A DNA stretch of 9,509 bases from Chloroflexota bacterium (GTDB lineage Bacteria; Chloroflexota; Anaerolineae; Ardenticatenales; Ardenticatenaceae): positions 1 through 9,509 of the forward strand of contig DOUV01000478.1 of the NCBI GenBank assembly GCA_003520455.1, given 5' to 3'. The notes under the pieces were generated by a model. It ran no database searches. It worked only from the letters and a program-made list of their open reading frames with translations, and was not told the origin of the DNA. The position numbers were made by a program, and so were the translations under genes. The first letter of the stretch is position 1; the number at the start of each line of letters is the position of its first letter. Below, in pieces: positions 1 to 5,936 of this stretch.

Positions 1-148
1 GTCTCGTGGCCGAGCGGGCCGCGCCGATTTGAGCCAGCGGATACCGGCCGGCCAGGAAACCGATCGGCGCCGGGCGCCGGCCACAAGAGTGGGCAATCGG
101 TTTTATTCTGCACGCACCGGGGCGCTTTGGATTCGAGAACCGTAGGGC
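1..148 (+). other. Upstream flank with possible tail of a preceding gene
   Basis: Only nine codons of one plus-strand frame (bases 3-32) are open before a TGA at 30-32, reading LVAERAAPI. This could be the C-terminus of an upstream gene, but it is too short to test. The rest of the stretch shows no convincing coding frame. It is dominated by GC-rich self-complementary words such as GGCCGGCC at 46-53 and a terminator-like fold that is listed separately. Confidence is low for the gene tail and moderate for the absence of another gene. Confidence 0.25.
57..104 (+). terminator. Possible intrinsic (perhaps bidirectional) terminator
   Basis: AAACCGAT at 57-64 is perfectly complementary to ATCGGTTT at 96-103, and a further T follows at 104. 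This gives the A-run, stem, T-run look of a bidirectional terminator. Inside the stem, CGGCGC (65-70) pairs with GCGCCG (74-79) in a compact GC hairpin. The fold begins about 25 nt after the stop codon of the possible upstream gene. The closing stem is short and the fold is branched, so the terminator call is tentative. Confidence 0.35.
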
Positions 149-177
149 TTGCATCAGCGCACCGACTCTATTACAAT
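149..177 (+). promoter_or_regulatory. Candidate sigma70-type promoter for the CARF-HTH gene
   Basis: TTGCAT at 149-154 (four of six matches to TTGACA) and TACAAT at 172-177 (five of six matches to TATAAT) are separated by exactly 17 bp, the ideal spacing for a housekeeping sigma factor. In such GC-rich DNA this pairing is notable. Transcription would start near 184 and leave an untranslated leader of about 340 nt before the start codon at 525. No other similarly good box pair was found closer to the gene. The call rests on sequence match only. Confidence 0.4.
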
Positions 178-524
178 GGGCTTGGAACAAGAAGAAAAGA
201 ACCTCTGATCTCTCCGTATGGCCGGCCTCCTGCTCTACCCGGCCGGCCGGTAGTACGCCCAAGTGGACAGCAGTGCCTGCCTGCCGCCGTGCCGCGGCCG
301 CTCCCGGTGGAGCCCACTATGTCTCAACTCAGTTCCATCCGTCGTTCGGCCTTTGATCGTCGCGCCGGTTGTGCCCTGCTGGGTGCCAACCGGCGCGTTG
401 CTTGTCAGGCGGTCTTTTGCCCGGCCCCGATGTTTGGTAGGCGGTGTCTGAGGAGCGGCCCATCGTCCAGACCAACAGCCTGGGGTGATTGTGGAGAGTC
501 CGCGGCCGTGGAAGGCACGATCAG
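178..524 (+). other. Long structured leader upstream of the CARF-HTH gene
   Basis: These 347 bases contain no convincing gene. An open frame through 127-540 has Arg/Pro/Gly/Cys-rich low-information content, no ribosome binding site, and overlaps the start of the next gene, so it is treated as non-coding. The stretch does hold two GC-rich inverted repeats: GGCCGGCC at 220-227 against 241-248, and an 11-bp perfect arm pair at 361-371 and 387-397. With the candidate promoter at 149-177 it reads as a structured 5' untranslated region or an overlapping small RNA. No known riboswitch consensus was recognised. Confidence 0.35.
361..397 (+). repeat. Strong hairpin in the leader
   Basis: CGCGCCGGTTG (361-371) is perfectly complementary to CAACCGGCGCG (387-397). 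Five more pairs (372-376 with 381-385, two of them G-U) close on a four-base loop TGCT at 377-380, leaving one bulged base at 386. The result is a stem of about 16 pairs. No run of T follows it, so it is not a classical terminator. It lies about 130 nt upstream of the CARF-HTH start codon and could be a regulatory RNA hairpin or a protein-binding site. Confidence 0.5.
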
Positions 525-1376
525 ATGCGAACTATATTGATGGCCCCCTTGGGACCCCAGCCCCAAGCACTGACGTTTTGCCTGGCGCTGCTCGCGCGTC
601 AAGGCGTGCGTATCCATGAAGTGGCGGTGGTCCACACCGCTGCCGACCTCGAACCAATCCAGGGCGCCTTGGCACGGCTGTGGCCCGCCCTCGCCGACCA
701 CCAGCCCCACATCCGCGTCCGGCAGTATCCGATCCTCGAGAACGGCCGGCCGCTGACCGATGTGGTGACGGCCCACCAAGCCCAAGCCTATCTCAACACG
801 TTCTACCTGGCGTTGCTCGAGCTCAAGCGACAGGGAGCGGCGATCCACCTGAGCGTGGCCGGGGTGCGTAAGTTAATGACCATGTACGCCTTGGTCGCTG
901 CACAACTGCTCTTCGACGAGGGGGATCGCCTCTGGCATCTCTACACGGCGCCCGAGGTCATCCAACGCGGGGAGTTCTGGCCGCGCCTGGAGGACGAAAC
1001 CATGTTGGTCGAGGTGCCGGTTTTGCGCTGGAGCGCCGCCGCTCCGGTGCTCACGCGGCTGGGTGCGATCGCGGACCCCTGGGACGCCGTCCATGAGCAG
1101 GAAGAGCAGCACCGTCGTGCGGCAATTGCCCTGGCGGCGGCCTTTGTCGAGCAGCGACTGACGCGGGCGGAGCGCGAGGTGGCCGCACTGGTTGTAACCG
1201 AGGGTCTCAGCAATGCCGAGATCGGCGCCCAGCTCCACAAAACCGAGAAGACGGTCGTGCACCAGATGAGCAGCATCCTGCGCAAGCTGGCCGACCACTT
1301 CACGCTGTCGCCCAACGCGACTGTGGACCGGACGACACTGGTGCGGTTGGTGGGCGGGTACTACTTGCTGCGGTGA
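525..1376 (+). CDS. CARF-domain protein (NE0113/TIGR02584-like) fused to a LuxR-type HTH; putative cOA-responsive regulator
   Basis: This 283-residue protein has two parts. Residues 1 to about 165 resemble the NE0113/TIGR02584 CARF family: an N-terminal strand and turn (ILMAPLGPQPQAL), a central motif SVAGVRK at 110-116 equivalent to the family's S-x-AGGRK, and GDRLWHLY at 133-140. Such domains bind cyclic oligoadenylate, and some relatives are annotated as ring nucleases. Residues 212-255 are a LuxR/GerE-type DNA-binding helix-turn-helix (LTRAEREVAALV, GLSNAEIG, KTEKTVVHQMSSIL-KL). The expected role is a cytoplasmic transcription factor that responds to the messenger made by the neighbouring Cas10. 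ATG 525 was chosen because GGAAGG (510-515) lies 9 nt upstream and the family's N-terminus begins here; a TTG at 489 is in frame but would add unrelated residues. One family-motif glycine is replaced by Val114. The target promoter and any ring-nuclease activity are unknown. Confidence 0.85.
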   Translation: MRTILMAPLGPQPQALTFCLALLARQGVRIHEVAVVHTAADLEPIQGALARLWPALADHQPHIRVRQYPILENGRPLTDVVTAHQAQAYLNTFYLALLELKRQGAAIHLSVAGVRKLMTMYALVAAQLLFDEGDRLWHLYTAPEVIQRGEFWPRLEDETMLVEVPVLRWSAAAPVLTRLGAIADPWDAVHEQEEQHRRAAIALAAAFVEQRLTRAEREVAALVVTEGLSNAEIGAQLHKTEKTVVHQMSSILRKLADHFTLSPNATVDRTTLVRLVGGYYLLR

Positions 1377-1380
1377 GGCG

Positions 1381-1458
1381 GGGACTACAGCGAATAAGGA
1401 AAGGAACGAATGGAGATGTGCACCTTAATTCGTTGATTTCTTCATTCGCTGTAGTCCC
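1381..1458. repeat. 78-bp imperfect palindrome between regulator and cas10
   Basis: The outer arms GGGACTACAGCGAAT (1381-1395) and ATTCGCTGTAGTCCC (1444-1458) are perfect 15-bp inverted repeats. Inner arms AACGAAT (1405-1411) and ATTCGTT (1428-1434) share the same axis at 1419.5, and partial pairing fills most of the remainder; about 31 of 39 positions match across the axis. It begins 4 nt after the regulator's stop codon. No T-run follows, so it is not a textbook terminator. It could be a small MITE-like element, a hairpin that protects or ends the regulator transcript, or an operator. It is more AT-rich than the flanking genes. Confidence 0.7.
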
Positions 1459-1631
1459 TGGCGCTGTTGCCGAACGATTCTCGTGGGAATCTCCATGGAA
1501 GTTTGGACGAATTTAGGAGTTGGTTCCGATGCAGACCCGGTGGAGATACTCTATGATGGAAACCTATCACGCCTCCCGCTATCCAGGTTACGACACGTCT
1601 CGCCAGACCATACCTTGAGAGGAGTATTTGC
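1459..1631 (+). promoter_or_regulatory. Intergenic leader of the cmr operon
   Basis: This 173-base stretch should contain the promoter and translation signals of the effector operon if the operon is not transcribed from the regulator. I found no well-spaced pair of promoter boxes. TATGAT at 1552-1557 resembles a -10 element but has no good -35 partner. The stretch ends with the cas10 ribosome binding site GAGAGGAG (1617-1624), 7 nt before the GTG start. It also contains a possible 29-codon ORF, listed separately. Confidence 0.35.
1529..1618 (+). CDS. Possible 29-residue leader peptide upstream of cas10
   Basis: An ATG at 1529 preceded by AGGAG (1515-1519, 9-nt spacing) opens a 29-codon frame that ends with TGA at 1616-1618. 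The stop overlaps the cas10 Shine-Dalgarno, and cas10 starts 13 nt later, a geometry suited to translational coupling or a leader-peptide control. The peptide begins MQTRWRYSMME and is polar, with four Tyr and four Arg residues and no membrane segment or recognisable family. It may be a chance ORF: the frame is short and the only support is the ribosome binding site and the spacing. Confidence 0.3.
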   Translation: MQTRWRYSMMETYHASRYPGYDTSRQTIP

Positions 1632-3473
1632 GTGCAAAACGATTCCTACTTGATGCTTGTGAGCATCGGCCCTGTGCAGGGCTTCATCGCTGATGCCCGC
1701 CGCAGCCGCGATCTGTGGTTCGGGTCCTGGCTGCTTAGCGAGCTGGCGAAGGCGGCGGCGCGCCAGCTTGTTGCCCAAAACGGAATCGCGCAACTGGTCT
1801 TCCCGGCGCCCGAAACAGTTGATGACCTGGAAGCGTCCAGCAAGCTTAACGTTGCCAACAAGATCGTGGCGCGTATCCAGGGAGATCCGACCGGGATAGG
1901 CCGGGCCGTCGAGCGGGCAGTGCGACAGAGGCTCACTGAGATTCGTAACGACGCTTTCAAACGTATCAGTGGCGAATTCGACCTCCAAACAGCCACAGCC
2001 CAGGTTGATGATCTGGTCGAATTCCTCTGGGTCGCGCATCCACTGGACGGCGGCAACGATGACAAACGGGTCCGCGACCGATTGGAAGCGCTGATGGCGG
2101 CGCGCAAGGCGACACGTGATTTCCGCCCTGGTGCGGGGCAGAGCAATCAGCCCAAGTCGTCACTCGATGGACTGCGCGAGTCGGTCATCCCGGAACATGC
2201 CTACCCCTTGCGCAGAGAGCTGGAAGCCGTGCGCAAGCACAAAGCCGCGACGCTCTACAACCGCTACAAGGCTGGTCCCGCCGAACGACTGTCAGGGGTG
2301 GATTTGCTCAAACGCCATGGCTACCGCGGAGATGAATCGCACTTTCCCAGCACCTCGCACATCGCGGCACTGCCTCTCATCACTCGGCTGGAGCAGCAGG
2401 AGGCCGACATCTCTGGCGCCTGGGCGCAGTATCTCGCTACGCTCAAAACCCTGGAAGCCTTCGAGGTGGAAGAGGTGCCTGCACGCTTTGCCAACGATCT
2501 TACCGGGCGGCATGACGGCTCGCTACTCTTTCCGGACCGGCTGGCGGGGAACCTGGAAGGGGACGATCTACACGTTGCCCAACAGGCGCTCGCTACGTTC
2601 CTCGAAACAACTACTGGCGGTCTGCATCCTCAGCCCTACTATGCCATCCTCGTAGCCGATGGCGACGGGATGGGCAAGCTGATTGATGCCCAACCTACGT
2701 TAGCCCAGCACCGCGAACTCTCTCGCGCGTTGGATGGCTTCGCCCGGCGAGTGCCGAACATCATCGAGCGCGAGCACCGGGGCGCTCTGGTCTATGCGGG
2801 CGGCGATGATGTGTTGGCCTTCCTCCCGCCGCATACGGCGCTACTCTGCGCCCGCGCCCTGGCCGATACTTTCAAAAAGGCTTTGAGCAACTTCCACTAC
2901 GACGATGGGCAAGATGCCAAACACCCGCCGACGCTCTCGGTTGGCCTGGCCGTTAGCCACCACATCGAGCCGCTGTCAGATGCGTTAGCGTTGGCTCGTA
3001 GTGCCGAAAAGTGGGCCAAGCAACTGCCTCGCAAGAATGCCCTTGCGGTGACGGTGAGCAAGCGTAGCGGCGCGGAGCGGCGAGTGTGTGGTGTCTGGGG
3101 TACACTCGATGCCCGGCTTGCCTACTTCATCACCCTCCACCGCGCCGACGCCATCCCCGACGGTGCCGCCTACGAGTGGCGGGGGGTTGCCCGCAGCCTG
3201 CATCATCCCAAGCCCCCGGCGGGCGGCGACGATACCGTGTACAAGACCGCGCAGGAGGCCCTGCGCCGCGAGGTGCGCCGTGTGCTGCGCCGCAAGCGAG
3301 CCGAGCACGGGACGGCCCCCCTTGCCAACAGGACGCTAGACGACCTCGACCGGATGATTCTTGATCCCACTGTGGACATCGACCATCTAGCCGACGAACT
3401 CATCCTCGCCCGCCTCTTCGCCGACGCGGAGGACATCGCCGGGCTTCCCTTGAAGGAGGCAACCCCTGTATGA
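1632..3473 (+). CDS. cmr2: Cas10/Cmr2, large subunit of the type III-B effector complex (HD-less)
   Basis: This 613-residue protein is the signalling subunit of the Cmr complex. When target RNA is bound, Cas10 converts ATP into cyclic oligoadenylates. It opens directly with the Cmr2 N-terminal motif (SIGPVQGFIADARRSRDLW from residue 11), so the N-terminal HD nuclease found in some Cas10 proteins is absent and DNA cutting is not expected. The first palm carries DGDGMG at 343-348 and the second carries the catalytic GGDD at 390-393, both intact. The Cys pairs that hold zinc in Pyrococcus Cmr2 are replaced: KSSLDG at 175-180 and ERLSGVDLLKR at 218-228 sit where Cys-x-x-Cys would lie. The start is GTG 1632, placed by GAGAGGAG 7 nt upstream and by the conserved N-terminus. 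The stop overlaps cmr3 by 4 nt. Confidence 0.95.
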   Translation: MQNDSYLMLVSIGPVQGFIADARRSRDLWFGSWLLSELAKAAARQLVAQNGIAQLVFPAPETVDDLEASSKLNVANKIVARIQGDPTGIGRAVERAVRQRLTEIRNDAFKRISGEFDLQTATAQVDDLVEFLWVAHPLDGGNDDKRVRDRLEALMAARKATRDFRPGAGQSNQPKSSLDGLRESVIPEHAYPLRRELEAVRKHKAATLYNRYKAGPAERLSGVDLLKRHGYRGDESHFPSTSHIAALPLITRLEQQEADISGAWAQYLATLKTLEAFEVEEVPARFANDLTGRHDGSLLFPDRLAGNLEGDDLHVAQQALATFLETTTGGLHPQPYYAILVADGDGMGKLIDAQPTLAQHRELSRALDGFARRVPNIIEREHRGALVYAGGDDVLAFLPPHTALLCARALADTFKKALSNFHYDDGQDAKHPPTLSVGLAVSHHIEPLSDALALARSAEKWAKQLPRKNALAVTVSKRSGAERRVCGVWGTLDARLAYFITLHRADAIPDGAAYEWRGVARSLHHPKPPAGGDDTVYKTAQEALRREVRRVLRRKRAEHGTAPLANRTLDDLDRMILDPTVDIDHLADELILARLFADAEDIAGLPLKEATPV

Positions 3474-4660
3474 CCATCTGGATCATTGAACCGCGTGATC
3501 CCCTGATTGTGCGAGACGGACGGCCCTTCGGCCCAAACCCTGGCGCCCGGGCCAGATCGCTGGCCTTTCCTTTCCCGTCAACGACCACCGGTGCCGTGCG
3601 TACCAGTGCCGGTCTGAACGAGCAGGGCCACTTCACGGCCTCGCCCGAAGAGATGGGCCGCCTCGCTGTGCGCGGTCCGCTGTTGGTCGAACTCAACGAC
3701 CAGGAGGGCGAGATCGCGGACTGGCTGGCTCCAGCTCCGGCGGATGCCCTGCTCTTCCAGGAGGCAGACGAGCGGCAGGCGACAATCAAGCCGCTTGTAC
3801 CGCTCCAACTGTTTGCCGGTGCGCAAACCAACCTCCCGGACGGCCTGGCCCTCGTTGGGCTGCCTGGTCCTAACCCAGCCAAGCCTCATCCCAAGGCGCC
3901 GCGTTTTTGGTTCTGGGGGGCATTCGAAAGGTGGCTCATCGGGCCGGTGGAGCGCCCGAGAGTGCCCTTGAAAGAATTGGGCCACAGTGGGCCGGAACCT
4001 GAATACCGGATGCACGTCAGCATCGCTGCCGATACACTGACCGGGGTCGAGGGCGCTCTCTTCCAAACCAACGGGTTGGAGTTCACCCACCCGGCTCCCG
4101 ACTCTCAGCGCCACCTCAGCACCCCGCGCCGACTGGCCCTGGCAGTGGTTGTGAAAGACGACGCCAAACAGCCGCGCGAGGGATTGGCCCCATTCGGCGG
4201 CGAGCGCCGCCTGGCCACCTGGCGGCAGAGTTGTCGGGCACTCCCGGTCTGTCCGCCCAAGGTACGCCAGGCGATTGTAGAGCAGGGACACTGCCGGTTG
4301 ATTCTGCTCACCCCCGCCATCTTCGCGGGGGGCTATCGGCCGGCCTGGGCCGGGCAGCCTGCCGACGGCGTGACCCTCTCGCTCGCGGCTATTGCCATGC
4401 AGCGGGCACAGGTGGTGTCGGGGTGGGATTACACCTTGAACAATGGCCACGGTGGTCCCAAGCCAACCCGTAAGGTTGCCCCGGCGGGCACGGTCCTCTT
4501 CCTCAAGCTCAGCGGAAGCCCCGAGGCGATTGGAGCATGGGTGGACCGACACTGGCTGACCTGTGTGAGCGATGGTGACCAGGACCAATGCGACGGCTTT
4601 GGGATGGCTGCCCTGGGAACCTGGGATGGAAAGCCCCACCCGATGGAGGATGCCCCATGA
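3470..4660 (+). CDS. cmr3: Cmr3, type III-B RAMP subunit
   Basis: Cmr3 is the Cas5-like RAMP protein that sits beside Cas10 at the base of the Cmr complex and holds the 5' tag of the crRNA. The 396-residue product shows the family hallmarks in order: EPRDPLIVRDGRPF at 7-20, STPRRLAL from 217, FGGERRL from 242, a W-D-Y segment at 319-321 with KPTRKVAPAG at 331-340, and a C-terminal glycine-rich DGFGMAALGTW beginning at 375. Length fits the family. ATG 3470 overlaps the cas10 stop (ATGA) and has GGAGG at 3455-3459, 10 nt upstream. A long antisense open frame over this gene is considered a GC-rich shadow. The family call is firm. Confidence 0.93.
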   Translation: MTIWIIEPRDPLIVRDGRPFGPNPGARARSLAFPFPSTTTGAVRTSAGLNEQGHFTASPEEMGRLAVRGPLLVELNDQEGEIADWLAPAPADALLFQEADERQATIKPLVPLQLFAGAQTNLPDGLALVGLPGPNPAKPHPKAPRFWFWGAFERWLIGPVERPRVPLKELGHSGPEPEYRMHVSIAADTLTGVEGALFQTNGLEFTHPAPDSQRHLSTPRRLALAVVVKDDAKQPREGLAPFGGERRLATWRQSCRALPVCPPKVRQAIVEQGHCRLILLTPAIFAGGYRPAWAGQPADGVTLSLAAIAMQRAQVVSGWDYTLNNGHGGPKPTRKVAPAGTVLFLKLSGSPEAIGAWVDRHWLTCVSDGDQDQCDGFGMAALGTWDGKPHPMEDAP

Positions 4661-5934
4661 GCAGGAAACTTCCTGATATCACACCGCCCGAATTGAAAAT
4701 GCGCGCCGATGACATCACCGTCACACAGACGCGCGTCTACCGCCTGATTACACCTCTCTTCGGCGGCGGCGTTACCCCTGCCGAGGCCGATCCCATCACC
4801 GTGATTCGCGGCAGCTCGATTCGCGGCCACCTGCGCTTCTGGTGGCGAGCCTGCCGGGGCGGCAAGCCCGAGTTTCAGGGCAGCCTCGCCAGGATGAAGG
4901 CAGCCGAAGATGCCATCTGGGGCACTGCCAGCACCGAGGGAGGGGCTGGGCCGTCAAAGGTGCAGATTGCTGTTCAGATCAACAACTCGGGAGTTGAGGA
5001 GCGGCCCTTTGAAGTGCGTGGCGGTCGGTGGGGCAGACCGGAAGTCAAGCTCCGCTCTGATACTAACGTCCCTGGTTACGCCGCATTTCCGCTTCAGCCA
5101 AAGAAAGAAGAGGCGAGGGTAGGGATGACAACCAAAGCCGTTCGCGTCGGGGTCTCCTTTACACTCACCATCTCTTTCCCGCGCGACTTCCGCGAAGATG
5201 TCGAAGCAGCCTTGTGGGCCTGGGAGACATTCGGGGGCGTCGGGGCGCGCACCCGGCGCGGTTTTGGTGCGTTACAGTTGGTCAGCGTAGATAACGAGGA
5301 AAGGCAGCCACCGCCCGCCAAAAGAGCACAAGAGGTTATTATCCGAAACTTCAGGCGACACGTAGCAAGAGGCTTCGATATACCTGGTGTACCACAACTG
5401 CTGCAACATCTCGTAGTCACAGAAAAAGTCTTCGGGGATGCTCAGGCCGCATGGCATTTTCTGATAGAGAAGCTGCAAGAATTTCGCCAAGAACGATATG
5501 ACAGTAAGTATGGTCTGAGCAAGTGGCCTGAAGCCAATTCCGTCCGACAGTTCGCGAATCGTAACCCTCGCGGAAAATCACCGAGGGTCTTGAAGTTCCC
5601 TCGTGCATACTTTGGGCTTCCCATTATCTTTCACTTCCGACATGACCGGGATCTACGGGATGCCACGCTAAAAGGAATCTCAACTGAGCGATTGGCAAGC
5701 CCTCTCATCCTCCGTCCACTCCTGTGTCGAGGGGACAGGGCGGTTGGTCTGGCCGTAGTTCTGTCTGTTGAACGCCTTCCTCCAGGAAGTCTCTGGTTGG
5801 ACGGAAAGGACCGAGGGTTGCCCAGAAAGGTAGACGCTGACTTAACATCTGAGGAAGCCCAAAGGATAGAGCCCCTGAATGGTGAAACGGATGTACTTCT
5901 CGCTTTCCTTAACACACTTTTAGGAGAAAGGTAA
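4657..5934 (+). CDS. cmr1: Cmr1, type III-B RAMP subunit
   Basis: Cmr1 is a double-RAMP protein at the head of the Cmr complex, near the 3' end of the crRNA. The 425-residue product has the first RAMP signature (TPLFGGG at 32-38, DP at 45-46, IRGSSIRGHLRFWWRA at 50-65) and the glycine-rich loop FGGVGARTRRGFGA at 192-205. The second half keeps SKWPE and the ERLASPLILRPL block. ATG 4657 overlaps the cmr3 stop (ATGA) with GGAGGA at 4645-4650, 6 nt upstream; the in-frame ATG at 4588 lies inside cmr3 and is rejected. From about 5300 on, the coding sequence becomes visibly richer in A/T and in A/T-ending codons than the first half, while the protein remains recognisable. This may reflect recombination or a less constrained domain. 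Confidence 0.93.
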   Translation: MSRKLPDITPPELKMRADDITVTQTRVYRLITPLFGGGVTPAEADPITVIRGSSIRGHLRFWWRACRGGKPEFQGSLARMKAAEDAIWGTASTEGGAGPSKVQIAVQINNSGVEERPFEVRGGRWGRPEVKLRSDTNVPGYAAFPLQPKKEEARVGMTTKAVRVGVSFTLTISFPRDFREDVEAALWAWETFGGVGARTRRGFGALQLVSVDNEERQPPPAKRAQEVIIRNFRRHVARGFDIPGVPQLLQHLVVTEKVFGDAQAAWHFLIEKLQEFRQERYDSKYGLSKWPEANSVRQFANRNPRGKSPRVLKFPRAYFGLPIIFHFRHDRDLRDATLKGISTERLASPLILRPLLCRGDRAVGLAVVLSVERLPPGSLWLDGKDRGLPRKVDADLTSEEAQRIEPLNGETDVLLAFLNTLLGER

Positions 5935-5936
5935 CC

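Noticed and set aside
127..540. Plus-strand open frame of 137 codons
   Set aside because: It starts with TTG without a ribosome binding site, has low-information Arg/Pro/Gly content, and overlaps the start of the well-supported CARF-HTH gene.
1433..1455. TTGATT and TGTAGT as a promoter inside the palindrome
   Set aside because: The spacing is about 11 bp, too short for a sigma70-type promoter.
1381..1458. CRISPR repeat unit
   Set aside because: Only one inverted pair exists with no regularly spaced copies; no CRISPR array was found anywhere in the window.
1551..2146. Antisense open frames opposite the 5' part of cas10
   Set aside because: They are shadows of the Cas10 reading frame with no start signals or recognisable content.
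3578..4639. Antisense open frame of 353 codons opposite cmr3
   Set aside because: Long antisense frames are common opposite GC-rich genes; the protein matches no family I recognise, while the plus strand clearly encodes Cmr3.
4588..4656. Upstream in-frame ATG for cmr1
   Set aside because: It lies inside cmr3 and has no ribosome binding site; ATG 4657 has GGAGGA at good spacing and the ATGA overlap seen elsewhere in the operon.
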